Of a stretch of 64,000 bases of DNA, positions 25,147 through 33,177 are shown piece by piece. Numbering within the stretch: position 1 is the stretch's first letter; every line of letters begins with the position of its first letter. Source of the stretch: Flavobacterium gillisiae (GTDB taxonomy: Bacteria > Bacteroidota > Bacteroidia > Flavobacteriales > Flavobacteriaceae); the NCBI RefSeq assembly GCF_900107635.1, contig NZ_FNRD01000003.1, positions 186,001-250,000 on the forward strand. Direction: 5' to 3'. The position numbers and the translations under genes were made by a program. Below the pieces are notes generated by a model. It was not told where the DNA came from. It did not search any database and was given only the letters and a program-made list of their open reading frames with translations.

Positions 25147-26430
25147 ATGTCAATAACAGCCAACGATACCAAAAGAAAATCATGGTTAGAGATACCAGAA
25201 AACAGTGATTTTCCAATTCAAAACATTCCCTTCGGAGTTTTTCTTACTAAAGAAAATGTGGTGACTGTAGGTACCAGAATTGGCGATTCAGCTATAGACT
25301 TGGGCGCTTTACAGCAATTAAATTACTTTGAAGGTATTGAATTGACTGATGATATGTTCATGCAAGACACATTAAATGATTTTATCTCTGATGGTAAAAA
25401 AACATGGCGATTAGTACGTAATCGTATTGCTGATATATTCGATGAAAACAATCCTAAATTAAGAGACAACGCAAAGCATAAAGACATCGTTATTTTTAAA
25501 ATGGACGAAGTAGAAATGCAATTGCCCGTTCTTATAGGGGACTATACTGACTTTTATTCCAGTAAAGAACACGCTACTAATGTAGGAAAAATGTTCCGCG
25601 ACCCAGAAAATGCTTTATTGCCTAACTGGCTTCACATCCCTGTAGGATATCACGGAAGAAGTTCTACCATTATCCCTTCAGGAATTCCGGTTCATAGACC
25701 TATTGGTCAAACATTACCAGCTGGTGAAACGACGCCAGTTTTTGGACCTTCTCGTTTAATCGATTTTGAACTAGAAACTGCATTTATTACTACTGACGCA
25801 AACGTAATGGGAGAAATGATTCCTATCAACGAGGCCGAAGATTATATTTTTGGAATGGTACTATTAAATGATTGGAGCGCTAGAGACATTCAAAAATGGG
25901 AATATGTGCCACTTGGACCCTTCTTAGCTAAAAACTTTGCTTCTTCTATCTCTCCTTGGATTGTAACTATGGATGCCTTAGAGCCTTTTAGAGTTCTTAG
26001 CCCAAAACAAGATCCGAGTCCACTACCTTATTTACAACAAAAAGGGAAGCACTCATTTGATATCCATTTAGAAGTAGCAATACAACCAGAAAATGTAGAA
26101 CCTACTGTTATAAGCAATTCCAACTTTAAACATATGTATTGGACCATGAGTCAGCAATTAACACACCATACCTCAAACGGTTGTCGTGTAAATTCTGGAG
26201 ACATGATGGGATCAGGAACAATTTCCGGACCTACGCCAAATAGTTATGGTTCTATGCTTGAGTTGACTTGGGGAGGAAAAAATCCAATAAAATTGAATGA
26301 CGGTACAGAGCGTAAATTCATAAATGATAACGATACTGTAATCATGAAAGGTTTTTGCGAAAATAGCCAAGTTAGAATAGGTTTTGGAGAAGTTTCTTCT
26401 AAATTATTACCTCCTTATGTAAGAAAGTAA
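25147..26430 (+). CDS. fahA: fumarylacetoacetase
   Basis: This 427-aa enzyme catalyses the last step of tyrosine/homogentisate breakdown, splitting fumarylacetoacetate to fumarate and acetoacetate. Both the N-terminal FAH domain and the catalytic domain are present. Visible motifs are DYTDFYSSKEHATNVGKMFR (catalytic His and Ca ligands), YHGRSSTIIPSG, FELETAF, LLNDWSARDIQKWEYVPLGP and GSGTISGP. Length fits eukaryote-like FAH (about 420 aa). It is monocistronic with its own promoter and terminator. The other tyrosine degradation genes are not in the window. Confidence 0.96.
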   Translation: MSITANDTKRKSWLEIPENSDFPIQNIPFGVFLTKENVVTVGTRIGDSAIDLGALQQLNYFEGIELTDDMFMQDTLNDFISDGKKTWRLVRNRIADIFDENNPKLRDNAKHKDIVIFKMDEVEMQLPVLIGDYTDFYSSKEHATNVGKMFRDPENALLPNWLHIPVGYHGRSSTIIPSGIPVHRPIGQTLPAGETTPVFGPSRLIDFELETAFITTDANVMGEMIPINEAEDYIFGMVLLNDWSARDIQKWEYVPLGPFLAKNFASSISPWIVTMDALEPFRVLSPKQDPSPLPYLQQKGKHSFDIHLEVAIQPENVEPTVISNSNFKHMYWTMSQQLTHHTSNGCRVNSGDMMGSGTISGPTPNSYGSMLELTWGGKNPIKLNDGTERKFINDNDTVIMKGFCENSQVRIGFGEVSSKLLPPYVRK

Positions 26431-26445
26431 TTTACTAATAATCAT

Positions 26446-26483
26446 AAAAAAGCCCCATTTGCATCTGCAAATGGGGCTTTTTA
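26446..26483. terminator. terminator after fahA
   Basis: AAAAAGCCCCATTTGCA, loop TC, TGCAAATGGGGCTTTTT: a perfect 17-bp stem with A and T tails, working in both directions between fahA and the aldolase gene. Confidence 0.93.
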
Positions 26484-26531
26484 TTTCTAAGCAACATACT
26501 GTGAGTTATCACTGAATACTGCTATCTTCTT

Positions 26532-27188
26532 TTACTTATTTCCTTTTTCGAAATCAGCTACAAATTGAGCTAAACCGATATCAGTTAATGGGTGTTTCAA
26601 CAATCCGTAAATCGCAGAAAGTGGTCCTGTCATTACATCAGCACCAATTTTAGCACAGTTTACAATATGCATTGTATGACGTACTGAAGCAGCAAGAATT
26701 TCTGTTTCATAACCGTAGTTATCATAAATCAATCTGATTTCTTCAATCAATGCCAATCCATCAGTTGAGATATCATCTAAACGACCGATGAATGGAGATA
26801 CATAAGTAGCACCTGCCTTAGCCGCTAATAAAGCTTGACCTGCAGAGAATACTAATGTTACATTTGTTTTAACACCTTTATCAGAAAAGTATTTAGCAGC
26901 CATTACACCTTCTTTGGTCATTGGCAATTTTACAACGATTTGCTCATGTAAATCAGCTAATTCTTCACCTTCTTTAATCATTCCGTCATAATCAAGCGCA
27001 TTTACTTCAGCACTTACATCACCGTCAACAAGATTACAAATGTCAACATAATGCTTCAAAATACTGTTTTTTCCAGTAATTCCTTCCTTAGCCATCAATG
27101 ATGGATTAGTAGTAACTCCGTCTAAAACACCTAACGCTTGCGCTTCCTTAATTTGAGCTAAATTAGCCGTGTCAATAAAAAATTTCAT
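26532..27188 (-). CDS. transaldolase / fructose-6-phosphate aldolase-like (TalC/MipB)
   Basis: The protein has 218 residues, the short form of the transaldolase family. Start [20 protein letters not shown], then [14 protein letters not shown], the Schiff-base Lys in [18 protein letters not shown] (about residue 85), [19 protein letters not shown], and [10 protein letters not shown]. It transfers or releases dihydroxyacetone from sugar phosphates in the pentose-phosphate branch. Short-form members include both true transaldolases and F6P aldolases, so the exact activity is uncertain. A structured intergenic repeat lies directly upstream. Confidence 0.93.
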   Translation of the reverse strand: MKFFIDTANLAQIKEAQALGVLDGVTTNPSLMAKEGITGKNSILKHYVDICNLVDGDVSAEVNALDYDGMIKEGEELADLHEQIVVKLPMTKEGVMAAKYFSDKGVKTNVTLVFSAGQALLAAKAGATYVSPFIGRLDDISTDGLALIEEIRLIYDNYGYETEILAASVRHTMHIVNCAKIGADVMTGPLSAIYGLLKHPLTDIGLAQFVADFEKGNK

Positions 27189-27222
27189 AATATCTGTTTA
27201 TTTAATTGTGTGTTTGTATTTT

Positions 27223-27320
27223 GGGCGTGACCACAAGGGTCAGGCTATACGCTACAAGTTCTCGCATAGTTTCGCTATCGCTACACTATACTGTGGGCTT
27301 TTCGCTGCTATCCTTCACGC
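27223..27320. repeat. 98-bp structured intergenic repeat (Flavo-1-like candidate)
   Basis: The ends GCGTGA (27225-27230) and TCACGC (27315-27320) pair. Inside are GGGTCAGGCTATACGCTAC, AGTTCTCGC, TTCGCTATCGCTAC and GTGGGCTTTTCGCTGCTATC. I recall very similar GGGCGTG...GGGTCGGGCTAT...GCTGCTATCC...CACGC blocks in intergenic regions of many Flavobacteriia. It is more GC-rich than its surroundings. It may correspond to a described repeat/RNA motif of that group, which would need a covariance search. It lies between the 66-aa gene and the aldolase gene. Confidence 0.6.
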
Positions 27321-27348
27321 AAATTCGATGTAAAATTACAATTTAAAA

Positions 27349-27549
27349 TTACTTAACTAAATTGTTTTTATTCAATTCTTTCAATTCATCCCTTATTTCT
27401 TCGAGAACATTAAGCATATCCTCTTTATAGAGTTCATTATTATTCATTTTAGCACTAATGGATTTCAAGATTCCGCGAATGATAAACCAAAAAATAATAA
27501 CAAGTAACCCCATTAGTATTTGAGGAAGTAATTCTTTTATATTTTCCAT
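27349..27549 (-). CDS. small single-pass membrane protein
   Basis: The protein has 66 residues: one N-terminal TM segment (about 8-28, ILMGLLVIIFWFIIRGIL) followed by an amphipathic, highly charged helix (about 36-62, NVLEEIRDELKELN) with coiled-coil character. No family name recognised. It starts 2 bp after the stop of the short-chain dehydrogenase on the same strand, so the two form an operon. Tight coupling supports a real gene. Confidence 0.7.
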   Translation of the reverse strand: MENIKELLPQILMGLLVIIFWFIIRGILKSISAKMNNNELYKEDMLNVLEEIRDELKELNKNNLVK

Positions 27550-27551
27550 AA

Positions 27552-28355
27552 CTATAGTTTGTAATGGTTCATTAGCATTTTTTCGTAAACTTTATCAGGA
27601 AGAATTCGTTTCAATACAATCGAAAACTTCTGCATAAAAGCCCCAACTTTATAATGGACATTCGGCTCTTTAGTCTGAATAATTTTATACACCGCTTCTG
27701 CCATTTCATTTGGATTACTACCACCATCGACATGCTCATCCATCGTTCGCAACGATTCTCCATAAGAAGCCTCATAAGCAGACCCCTTTATAACTGGTGC
27801 ATGATAACGCCCCGAAGCAATATTAGTAGCAAAGTCACCTGGAGCAACATTTGTAATATGAATCCCAAAGGACTTCACTTCCATACGCAATGCCTCAGTT
27901 ATTAGCTCTAAAGCTCCCTTTGAAGCAGAGTAAATGGAGCGATACGGCAATCCCATATATCCGGCAATCGAGGTAACATTAATGATCAAACCTGATTTCT
28001 GTGTGCGCATTTGCGGCAACACAGCCTTCATCACTTCAATAGGTCCGAAGAAGTTAGTCTCAAAATTATTTTTGATTTCTTCTGAAGGAATTTCTTCTAG
28101 TGGTCCCGTAATACCAACACCCGCATTATTAATCACAATATCTAATCTACCTGAAGTGGCGATGATTTTTGCGACAGCAGCCTCAATTGATTCAGAATTA
28201 CGAACATCTAAAGCCACTAATGGAAAAATAGAATTGAGCACCCGTTCTGGGTTTCTACTCGTTCCATAAACAACAAATCCTTTATGATGTAAAAACTCCC
28301 CAATTGATTTCCCTATTCCGGAGGAACCTCCTGTAATCAAAACTACTTTACTCAT
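27552..28355 (-). CDS. short-chain dehydrogenase/reductase (SDR)
   Basis: This 267-aa classical SDR has the cofactor motif TGGSSGIGKSIG (residues 7-18), NNAGVG near 85, catalytic Ser in NVTSIAG and the YSASK motif near 150. The LEEIPSEEIKNNFETNFFG region and the C-terminal extension resemble the SDR group often labelled retinol dehydrogenase-like or DltE-like. It is an NAD(P)-dependent oxidoreductase of unknown substrate. A -7 box TATTTTTG lies at 28381-28388 on the minus strand. It precedes the 66-aa membrane protein in the same operon. Confidence 0.9.
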   Translation of the reverse strand: MSKVVLITGGSSGIGKSIGEFLHHKGFVVYGTSRNPERVLNSIFPLVALDVRNSESIEAAVAKIIATSGRLDIVINNAGVGITGPLEEIPSEEIKNNFETNFFGPIEVMKAVLPQMRTQKSGLIINVTSIAGYMGLPYRSIYSASKGALELITEALRMEVKSFGIHITNVAPGDFATNIASGRYHAPVIKGSAYEASYGESLRTMDEHVDGGSNPNEMAEAVYKIIQTKEPNVHYKVGAFMQKFSIVLKRILPDKVYEKMLMNHYKL

Positions 28356-28380
28356 TCATTGTTGCTTTTATTGGTTGGTT

Positions 28381-28388
28381 CAAAAATA
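28381..28388 (-). promoter_or_regulatory. -7 box of the SDR operon
   Basis: TATTTTTG on the minus strand, 25 bp before the ATG. No good -33 box. It sits just after a small hairpin (28393-28410, CTTCC-TTCG-GGAGG) followed by seven T, so it begins after a likely termination point. Confidence 0.45.
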
Positions 28389-28451
28389 AAAAAATCCTCC
28401 CGAAGGAAGACTACTTTTGAAATTATTTTGAAAACATTTTTAAAATTTGGC

Positions 28452-28479
28452 AAAAAAAAATCTGAACAATGTCCAGATT
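28452..28479 (-). terminator. terminator hairpin downstream of SRP RNA
   Basis: On the minus strand AATCTG (28479-28474) pairs with CAGATT (28464-28459) around GACATTGTT, followed by nine T. It backs up the T run that directly follows the SRP RNA stem. Confidence 0.75.
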
Positions 28480-28582
28480 AAAAAAAAATGGCAAGCGACC
28501 TACATCGCACCGCTCAACCACGTACCCTTGCTATGTTCCCATCCTGGGGGAGTCTGCAGGAGCTGGTCGTGTAGGACTTGCC
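28480..28582 (-). ncRNA. ffs: signal recognition particle RNA (4.5S-like, small bacterial type)
   Basis: The minus strand forms one long hairpin from GGCAAGTCCTACACGACC to GGTCGCTTGCC, about 103 nt. The tip has the universal SRP core: a GGAA tetraloop closed by ATG/CAT, and the asymmetric loop with 5' CAGG and 3' AGCA (read as CCAGGATGGGAACATAGCA). A nine-T run follows the closing stem. The RNA binds Ffh and targets membrane proteins to FtsY/SecYEG. It has a consensus promoter. An ORF of the glutaminyl cyclase gene that would run into it on the plus strand is an over-extended start. Confidence 0.9.
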
Positions 28583-28586
28583 GGTG

Positions 28587-28616
28587 CAAATATACAATCT
28601 TTTTATATTTTTACAA
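28587..28616 (-). promoter_or_regulatory. promoter of SRP RNA
   Basis: Minus strand TTG (28616-28614), a 19-bp spacer and TATATTTG (28594-28587); the RNA begins about 5 nt downstream. A perfect match to the Bacteroidota consensus. Confidence 0.85.
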
Positions 28617-28620
28617 GCGC

Positions 28621-28651
28621 TTTGCTCGCTAAAAATAACATTGTATATTGG
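28621..28651 (+). promoter_or_regulatory. promoter of the glutaminyl cyclase gene
   Basis: TTTG (28621-28624), a 19-bp spacer and TATATTGG (28644-28651, one mismatch from TAnnTTTG). It is back to back with the SRP promoter: the two -33 boxes lie 4 bp apart. Confidence 0.6.
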
Positions 28652-28670
28652 TCTATTCAAAATTCATACT

Positions 28671-29720
28671 ATGAAAAATTATAACTTACTATCAGTCATT
28701 TTATTAGCAATGACACTTTCTAATTGTGGAGATACAAAAAAAGGAGAAAATACTATATTTAATTTCGATACATCAAAATTTGCGGCAAAACACATGCCTG
28801 AAGAAGCACTAACTTTAGAAATTCTGAACCCACAATCGAAAGCTGTTGATAGTACTATATATTATGTAAACGATACTAAGATAGGAGCTACAAAAGGACT
28901 AGAGAAATTAATCTTAGAATTAAAAGACCAAAAACTTGGTTACCAAAACCTAAAAGCACTAGTATACTATGAAGGTGAAAATTCAGAAGCGACTGCCAGA
29001 GTAGAACTGGTATCAAGCGTACAGCCTAAATTATTGAACTATAAAATTGTAAATACACATCCACACGATACGCTTTCTTTTACAGAAGGTCTAGAATTTT
29101 ACAAAGACACATTATATGAAAGCACTGGGCAAAAAGGCTCTTCTTACTTTAGAAAATACGATTACAAAACCGGAAAAGTATACAAGCAAGTAGATCTTGA
29201 TGCTAAATACTTTGGCGAAGGAATTACATTCCTAAACGACAAGTTATACCAATTAACATGGCAAGAAAAAACAGGTTTTATCTATAATGCCAATACCTTA
29301 AAATTAGAAAAAACATTTGCTTTTACTAAAGATATTGAAGGATGGGGAATGACTAATGATGGAAAAAACATTTACCAATCAGATGGAACAGAGAAAATTT
29401 GGACAACAAATCCACAAGACCTAAAAATGTTAGATTACATTAACGTCTATTCTGGCAAAACTAAAATCAAATCAATCAACGAATTAGAATATATTAACGG
29501 TAAATTCTATGTGAATGTTTGGCAAAAAGACGCCATTGCGGTCGTAAACCCTGCAACAGGAGCTGTTGAAGGAATCATCGACCTATCAGGTTTAAGAAAA
29601 ATGGTCAAAAATACCACAGCCGAAGTTTTAAATGGAATTGCCTACAACCCAAAAACCAAAACTATTTTTGTAACTGGAAAAAACTGGGATAAAATGTTTG
29701 AAATCACCGTTTCTGAATAA
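28671..29720 (+). CDS. glutaminyl-peptide cyclotransferase-like lipoprotein
   Basis: From ATG 28671 the protein is 349 aa; the longer frame would run into the SRP gene and promoter. Signal peptide with lipobox Cys19 (MTLSNCG). The C-terminal ~250 residues match the glutamine cyclotransferase family (plant-type beta-propeller): SFTEGLEFYKDTLYESTGQ, SSYFRKYDYKTGKV, YFGEGITFLNDKLYQLTWQE and NELEYINGKFYVNVW. It would form pyroglutamate at N-terminal Gln of exported proteins, at the outer or inner membrane facing the periplasm. The N-terminal ~90 residues form a small extra domain. hutI follows after 14 bp, so they are probably co-transcribed. Confidence 0.88.
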   Translation: MKNYNLLSVILLAMTLSNCGDTKKGENTIFNFDTSKFAAKHMPEEALTLEILNPQSKAVDSTIYYVNDTKIGATKGLEKLILELKDQKLGYQNLKALVYYEGENSEATARVELVSSVQPKLLNYKIVNTHPHDTLSFTEGLEFYKDTLYESTGQKGSSYFRKYDYKTGKVYKQVDLDAKYFGEGITFLNDKLYQLTWQEKTGFIYNANTLKLEKTFAFTKDIEGWGMTNDGKNIYQSDGTEKIWTTNPQDLKMLDYINVYSGKTKIKSINELEYINGKFYVNVWQKDAIAVVNPATGAVEGIIDLSGLRKMVKNTTAEVLNGIAYNPKTKTIFVTGKNWDKMFEITVSE

Positions 29721-29734
29721 CAAAATAAACAACA

Positions 29735-30973
29735 ATGACCACATTAATTATAAATATAAAGGAATTGCTTCAGGTTCGCGAAATCTCAGTTGCCAAAATA
29801 TCTGGTGCTGCAATGGCTATTCTTCCTACCATCAAAAATGCGTACTTACTTATAGAAGACAATTTGATTGCTGATTTTGGTTCTATGGATAATTTACCCA
29901 AAACACAAGCACATCAAACTATTGATGCCACAGGAAAAATGATATTGCCTTCCTGGTGCGACAGTCATACCCACATTGTTTACGCAGGCAATCGCGAACA
30001 GGAATTCGTGGATCGCATCAACGGCCTCAGCTATGAAGAAATAGCGAATCGTGGTGGCGGAATCTTAAATTCAGCTAAAAAGCTAAATGAAGCAACCGAA
30101 GAAGAAATCTACAATCAGTCCAAAGAACGTTTAGAAGAAGTCATGCGTTTAGGGACTGGAGCGGTCGAAATTAAATCTGGTTATGGCTTAACCATGGACG
30201 GAGAATTAAAAATGCTTCGCGTAATCAAACAACTGGCACAAAACTATCCCATAGCTATAAAAGCTACGTTTCTGGGTGCTCATGCAATTCCATTAGCTTA
30301 TAAAGAAGATCGAAAAGGATACATTGATATGTTAATCAATCATATGCTTCCTGAAATTTCCAAAAATAACCTAGCGCAGTTCATAGATGTATTTTGCGAG
30401 ACTGGTTATTTTACAGTTGAGGAAACAGAAAAAATTATAAATGCTGGAATACACTTTGGCTTAAAGCCAAAAATTCACGTAAACCAGTTCAATTCAATTG
30501 GTGGGATTCAAGCAGGAATCAAATACAATGCATTATCTGTCGATCATCTTGAGGTAATGACAACAGAAGATATAAAAGCATTAAAAAACACAGAAACGAT
30601 GCCTGTAGCCTTACCTTCGTGTTCTTATTTTTTAAGTATTCCTTACACACCCGCACGCGAAATGATTGCAGCTGGACTTCCACTTGCACTCGCTACGGAT
30701 TACAATCCTGGGTCGACTCCATCTGGAAACATGAACTTTGTTGTAGCTACTGCCTGCATTAAAATGAAAATGACTCCTGAGGAAGCGATCAATGCCGCTA
30801 CCATCAACGGAGCGTATGCAATGGGAATTTCAGATACCCACGGAAGTATAACTATTGGTAAAAAAGCAAACATTATTATCACGAAACCAATCCCTTCCTA
30901 CTATCAATTGCCATATGCTTTTGGCAGTAATTTAATAGACAGCGTATTTCTTGAAGGAAAAATTATTATATAA
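29735..30973 (+). CDS. hutI: imidazolonepropionase
   Basis: This 412-aa amidohydrolase opens imidazolone-propionate to formimino-glutamate, step three of histidine degradation. Metal-binding HTH in CDSHTHIVYAGNREQEF (about residue 75), RGGGILNSAKKLNEATEEE, EIKSGYGLTMDGELKML, FLGAHAIP, a later His in VDHLE and ATDYNPGS are all present. It lies 14 bp after the cyclase-like gene. hutG lies about 1 kb downstream beyond a convergent gene; hutH and hutU are not in the window. Confidence 0.96.
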   Translation: MTTLIINIKELLQVREISVAKISGAAMAILPTIKNAYLLIEDNLIADFGSMDNLPKTQAHQTIDATGKMILPSWCDSHTHIVYAGNREQEFVDRINGLSYEEIANRGGGILNSAKKLNEATEEEIYNQSKERLEEVMRLGTGAVEIKSGYGLTMDGELKMLRVIKQLAQNYPIAIKATFLGAHAIPLAYKEDRKGYIDMLINHMLPEISKNNLAQFIDVFCETGYFTVEETEKIINAGIHFGLKPKIHVNQFNSIGGIQAGIKYNALSVDHLEVMTTEDIKALKNTETMPVALPSCSYFLSIPYTPAREMIAAGLPLALATDYNPGSTPSGNMNFVVATACIKMKMTPEEAINAATINGAYAMGISDTHGSITIGKKANIIITKPIPSYYQLPYAFGSNLIDSVFLEGKIII

Positions 30974-31007
30974 AAAAAGAGGAGCTATTAAGCTCCTCTT
31001 TTTTTTT
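30974..31007. terminator. bidirectional terminator between hutI and the coiled-coil gene
   Basis: GAGGAGCT, loop ATTA, AGCTCCTC, with an A run before and nine T after. It serves both convergent genes. Confidence 0.93.
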
Positions 31008-31022
31008 AGTACAAGTTTATAC

Positions 31023-31907
31023 TTAGTTCAAAGTAAAACTAGTTTTTGAAACGATTTCATTTTTATCAAAAACGTTTACATAATAAGTCCCTTTTGCAAA
31101 ATCTTTACCAGGTAAATTTTCTGTAACCTGAACTGTTTTATTTTCGTATTTTACAGTAGTCATGAAGCTATACGTTAACGTATCATCACCAAAACTTACC
31201 GTTTTTTTGTCTCCTAAAACATTATTCTTACCATCAATAACTTGAACATAATATGTTTTATCTCCAGATTTTGCTACTTGATTTGCAGCAATTGTAAAAC
31301 TAACTTTAAGCATATCTGCTCTGCTAGCTTTGTCTGTTTCGATTTGTTTTCCTGAACTTCTTACTTTAAACGCCGAACCTTGCATGTTCAGAACAGTTAA
31401 TTTTGAAGCTTTTTCTACCGTTTTTGCTAATTCTTCATTTTGACCAACTAAAGCCTCATTGTATTTTTTAGATTCTCCAAGGACAACTACTGTACTATCA
31501 CGTTGTGACGTTACCTTTACATTTTCCTTTTTCAACCCTTCATTTTCAGCCATTAAAGCTTTCATGTTGTTTTGAAGTGCAAAAAATTGCTTTTTGTATT
31601 TCGACATTGAAGCTACATCCCCTTTCGATTTATTCAAATCAGCCATAAGACTTACAACTTTGTCTCTTTCTTGAATCAACTCATCAGACATTGAAGTGTT
31701 TTCAGAAATTGCAGCGTCATAAGTAGCTTTTAATTCTTGTAAATCTTTCATGACTACTTCTTTGTCAGTCATTGTACTTTTCAATTCTGTTTGAACCGTT
31801 TTTACATCAGAAGTAACCTTAAAGATATAGATTAAGCTTCCTACTAATAAAACTGCTAATACAGCGATAACCGCCTTCAGACTTGAACTACTTTTTTGAT
31901 TTTCCAT
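31023..31907 (-). CDS. membrane-anchored coiled-coil protein of unknown function
   Basis: The protein has 294 residues. A short N-terminal cytoplasmic part is followed by one TM segment (about 11-29, AVIAVLAVLLVGSLIYIF). A long coiled coil runs to about 170 (EELAKTVEKASKLT), rich in Lys/Glu. The C-terminal ~110 residues look like a beta-sandwich (SFTIAANQVAKSGDKTYYVQ; YYVNVFDKNEIVSKTSFTLN). I recall similar unnamed proteins in Flavobacteriaceae. Minus-strand -7 box TAAATTTG lies at 31928-31935. It is probably an inner-membrane protein with a periplasmic coiled coil. No function can be assigned. Confidence 0.8.
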   Translation of the reverse strand: MENQKSSSSLKAVIAVLAVLLVGSLIYIFKVTSDVKTVQTELKSTMTDKEVVMKDLQELKATYDAAISENTSMSDELIQERDKVVSLMADLNKSKGDVASMSKYKKQFFALQNNMKALMAENEGLKKENVKVTSQRDSTVVVLGESKKYNEALVGQNEELAKTVEKASKLTVLNMQGSAFKVRSSGKQIETDKASRADMLKVSFTIAANQVAKSGDKTYYVQVIDGKNNVLGDKKTVSFGDDTLTYSFMTTVKYENKTVQVTENLPGKDFAKGTYYVNVFDKNEIVSKTSFTLN

Positions 31908-31927
31908 TTTTAAAATATTTTTTTTTT

Positions 31928-31935
31928 CAAATTTA
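31928..31935 (-). promoter_or_regulatory. -7 box of the coiled-coil gene
   Basis: TAAATTTG on the minus strand, 20 bp before the ATG; perfect match to TAnnTTTG, without a good -33 box. Confidence 0.5.
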
Positions 31936-31978
31936 ACAATATATATTCAAGTTATAACGTAAGTTAACACAATTATAT

Positions 31979-31986
31979 TATTTTTG
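31979..31986 (+). promoter_or_regulatory. -7 box of hutG
   Basis: TATTTTTG on the plus strand. A potential TTG start at 31984 lies inside this box, which argues for the ATG at 32008. Confidence 0.5.
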
Positions 31987-32007
31987 AAAAAAAACATTAT
32001 TCTTTTT

Positions 32008-33045
32008 ATGGAAAAGCTATTGCCTTTTACAATGAACGACCTTGCCAAAATCACCAATCACAGAAGTGGTGAAATAAAATTTGGAGAAAAAATGCTTACC
32101 GTACCCAAAGGAGTAGATGTTGTAACCTTTTTACAAAACTCTGAAGCAAAGTATGTCTTAATAGGAATCCCAGAAGACATAGGTGTAAGAGCAAATTTCG
32201 GAAGACCTGGTGCCGCTTCAGCATGGGACACAGCAATTAAAAGTATTGCCAATATTCAGCACAATCGTTTTTGTAAAGGGAACCAAATCATAGTTCTTGG
32301 GCAAGTTAATGTTTGCGAAGAAATGAAAGAAGTCGAACATTTAGATTTCCATGATATCGATGACCGTTCTAAATTGAGTCAGTTAGTTGAAAAAATTGAC
32401 AAAGACGTTTCTCATATTATTTTTAATATTATCAAATCAGGTAAAACTCCGATAATAATTGGCGGAGGTCACAATAATTCCTACGGTAATATAAAAGGGA
32501 CTGCTCTTGCAAAAGGAAAATCAGTAAATGCAATTAACTTTGATGCTCATTCTGACTTTAGAATCCTAGAAGGGCGCCACAGCGGAAATGGATTTTCATA
32601 CGCTTACGAAGAGGGTTTTCTTAAAAAATATTTTATTTTCGGATTACATGAAAACTATACCTCCAAAAGTGTTTTAGATCTTATCAAAAAAACAGAGGAC
32701 CGTGTACGATACAATACGTATGACAGCCTCGCAATTCGAAAAGAAAAGGATTTTAATCAAGAAATGATAAGTGCGCTTGAATTTATAAACACTGATTTTT
32801 TCGGAATTGAAATTGATTTAGATGCTCTCCCAAATATTGCGAGCAGCGCCATGACTTTGAGCGGTTTCTCAATAGAGGAACTCAGACAGTTTATTTCTTT
32901 TTTCGGTAAAAATAAAAATGCAGCTTACATACATATATGTGAAGGCGCACCCGACTTAGGAGAAGAAAAAAACAACCATTTGATAGGTAAGTTAATAGGG
33001 TACTTGGTGACTGATTTTATAAAAGCCAATAATAACACTAACTAA
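32008..33045 (+). CDS. hutG: formimidoylglutamase (arginase/agmatinase superfamily)
   Basis: From ATG 32008 (MEKLLPFTMNDLAKIT) the protein is 345 aa. It belongs to the ureohydrolase superfamily with a binuclear Mn site: GGGHNNSYGN (His ligand), NFDAHSDFR (Asp/His/Asp ligands) and GIEIDLDALP (Asp ligands) are complete. HutG hydrolyses formimino-glutamate to glutamate and formamide. The assignment to HutG rather than arginase rests on the nearby hutI and on similarity to the Bacteroidota arginase-family group; arginase or agmatinase remain possible. It is monocistronic. Confidence 0.75.
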   Translation: MEKLLPFTMNDLAKITNHRSGEIKFGEKMLTVPKGVDVVTFLQNSEAKYVLIGIPEDIGVRANFGRPGAASAWDTAIKSIANIQHNRFCKGNQIIVLGQVNVCEEMKEVEHLDFHDIDDRSKLSQLVEKIDKDVSHIIFNIIKSGKTPIIIGGGHNNSYGNIKGTALAKGKSVNAINFDAHSDFRILEGRHSGNGFSYAYEEGFLKKYFIFGLHENYTSKSVLDLIKKTEDRVRYNTYDSLAIRKEKDFNQEMISALEFINTDFFGIEIDLDALPNIASSAMTLSGFSIEELRQFISFFGKNKNAAYIHICEGAPDLGEEKNNHLIGKLIGYLVTDFIKANNNTN

Positions 33046-33124
33046 TTCATACCTTAAAGTCCTTCAAAACAAGGATAAATCCAGACGAACTCAGTTAATA
33101 AATAAGCATCAAAAATAATAATAC

Positions 33125-33132
33125 TATCTTTG
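33125..33132 (+). promoter_or_regulatory. -7 box of the DEAD-box helicase gene
   Basis: TATCTTTG matches TAnnTTTG. The ATG lies 45 bp downstream. No TTG at the ideal -33 spacing. Confidence 0.5.
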
Positions 33133-33177
33133 CATGACTATCCTTGTACTTAATACAGGATATTTAATTTCAAAAAT

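Noticed and set aside
28447..28684. Plus-strand ORFs across the SRP RNA gene, and an extended start for the cyclase gene
   Set aside because: They overlap a well-supported RNA gene on the other strand and its promoter; the lipoprotein signal starts at 28671.
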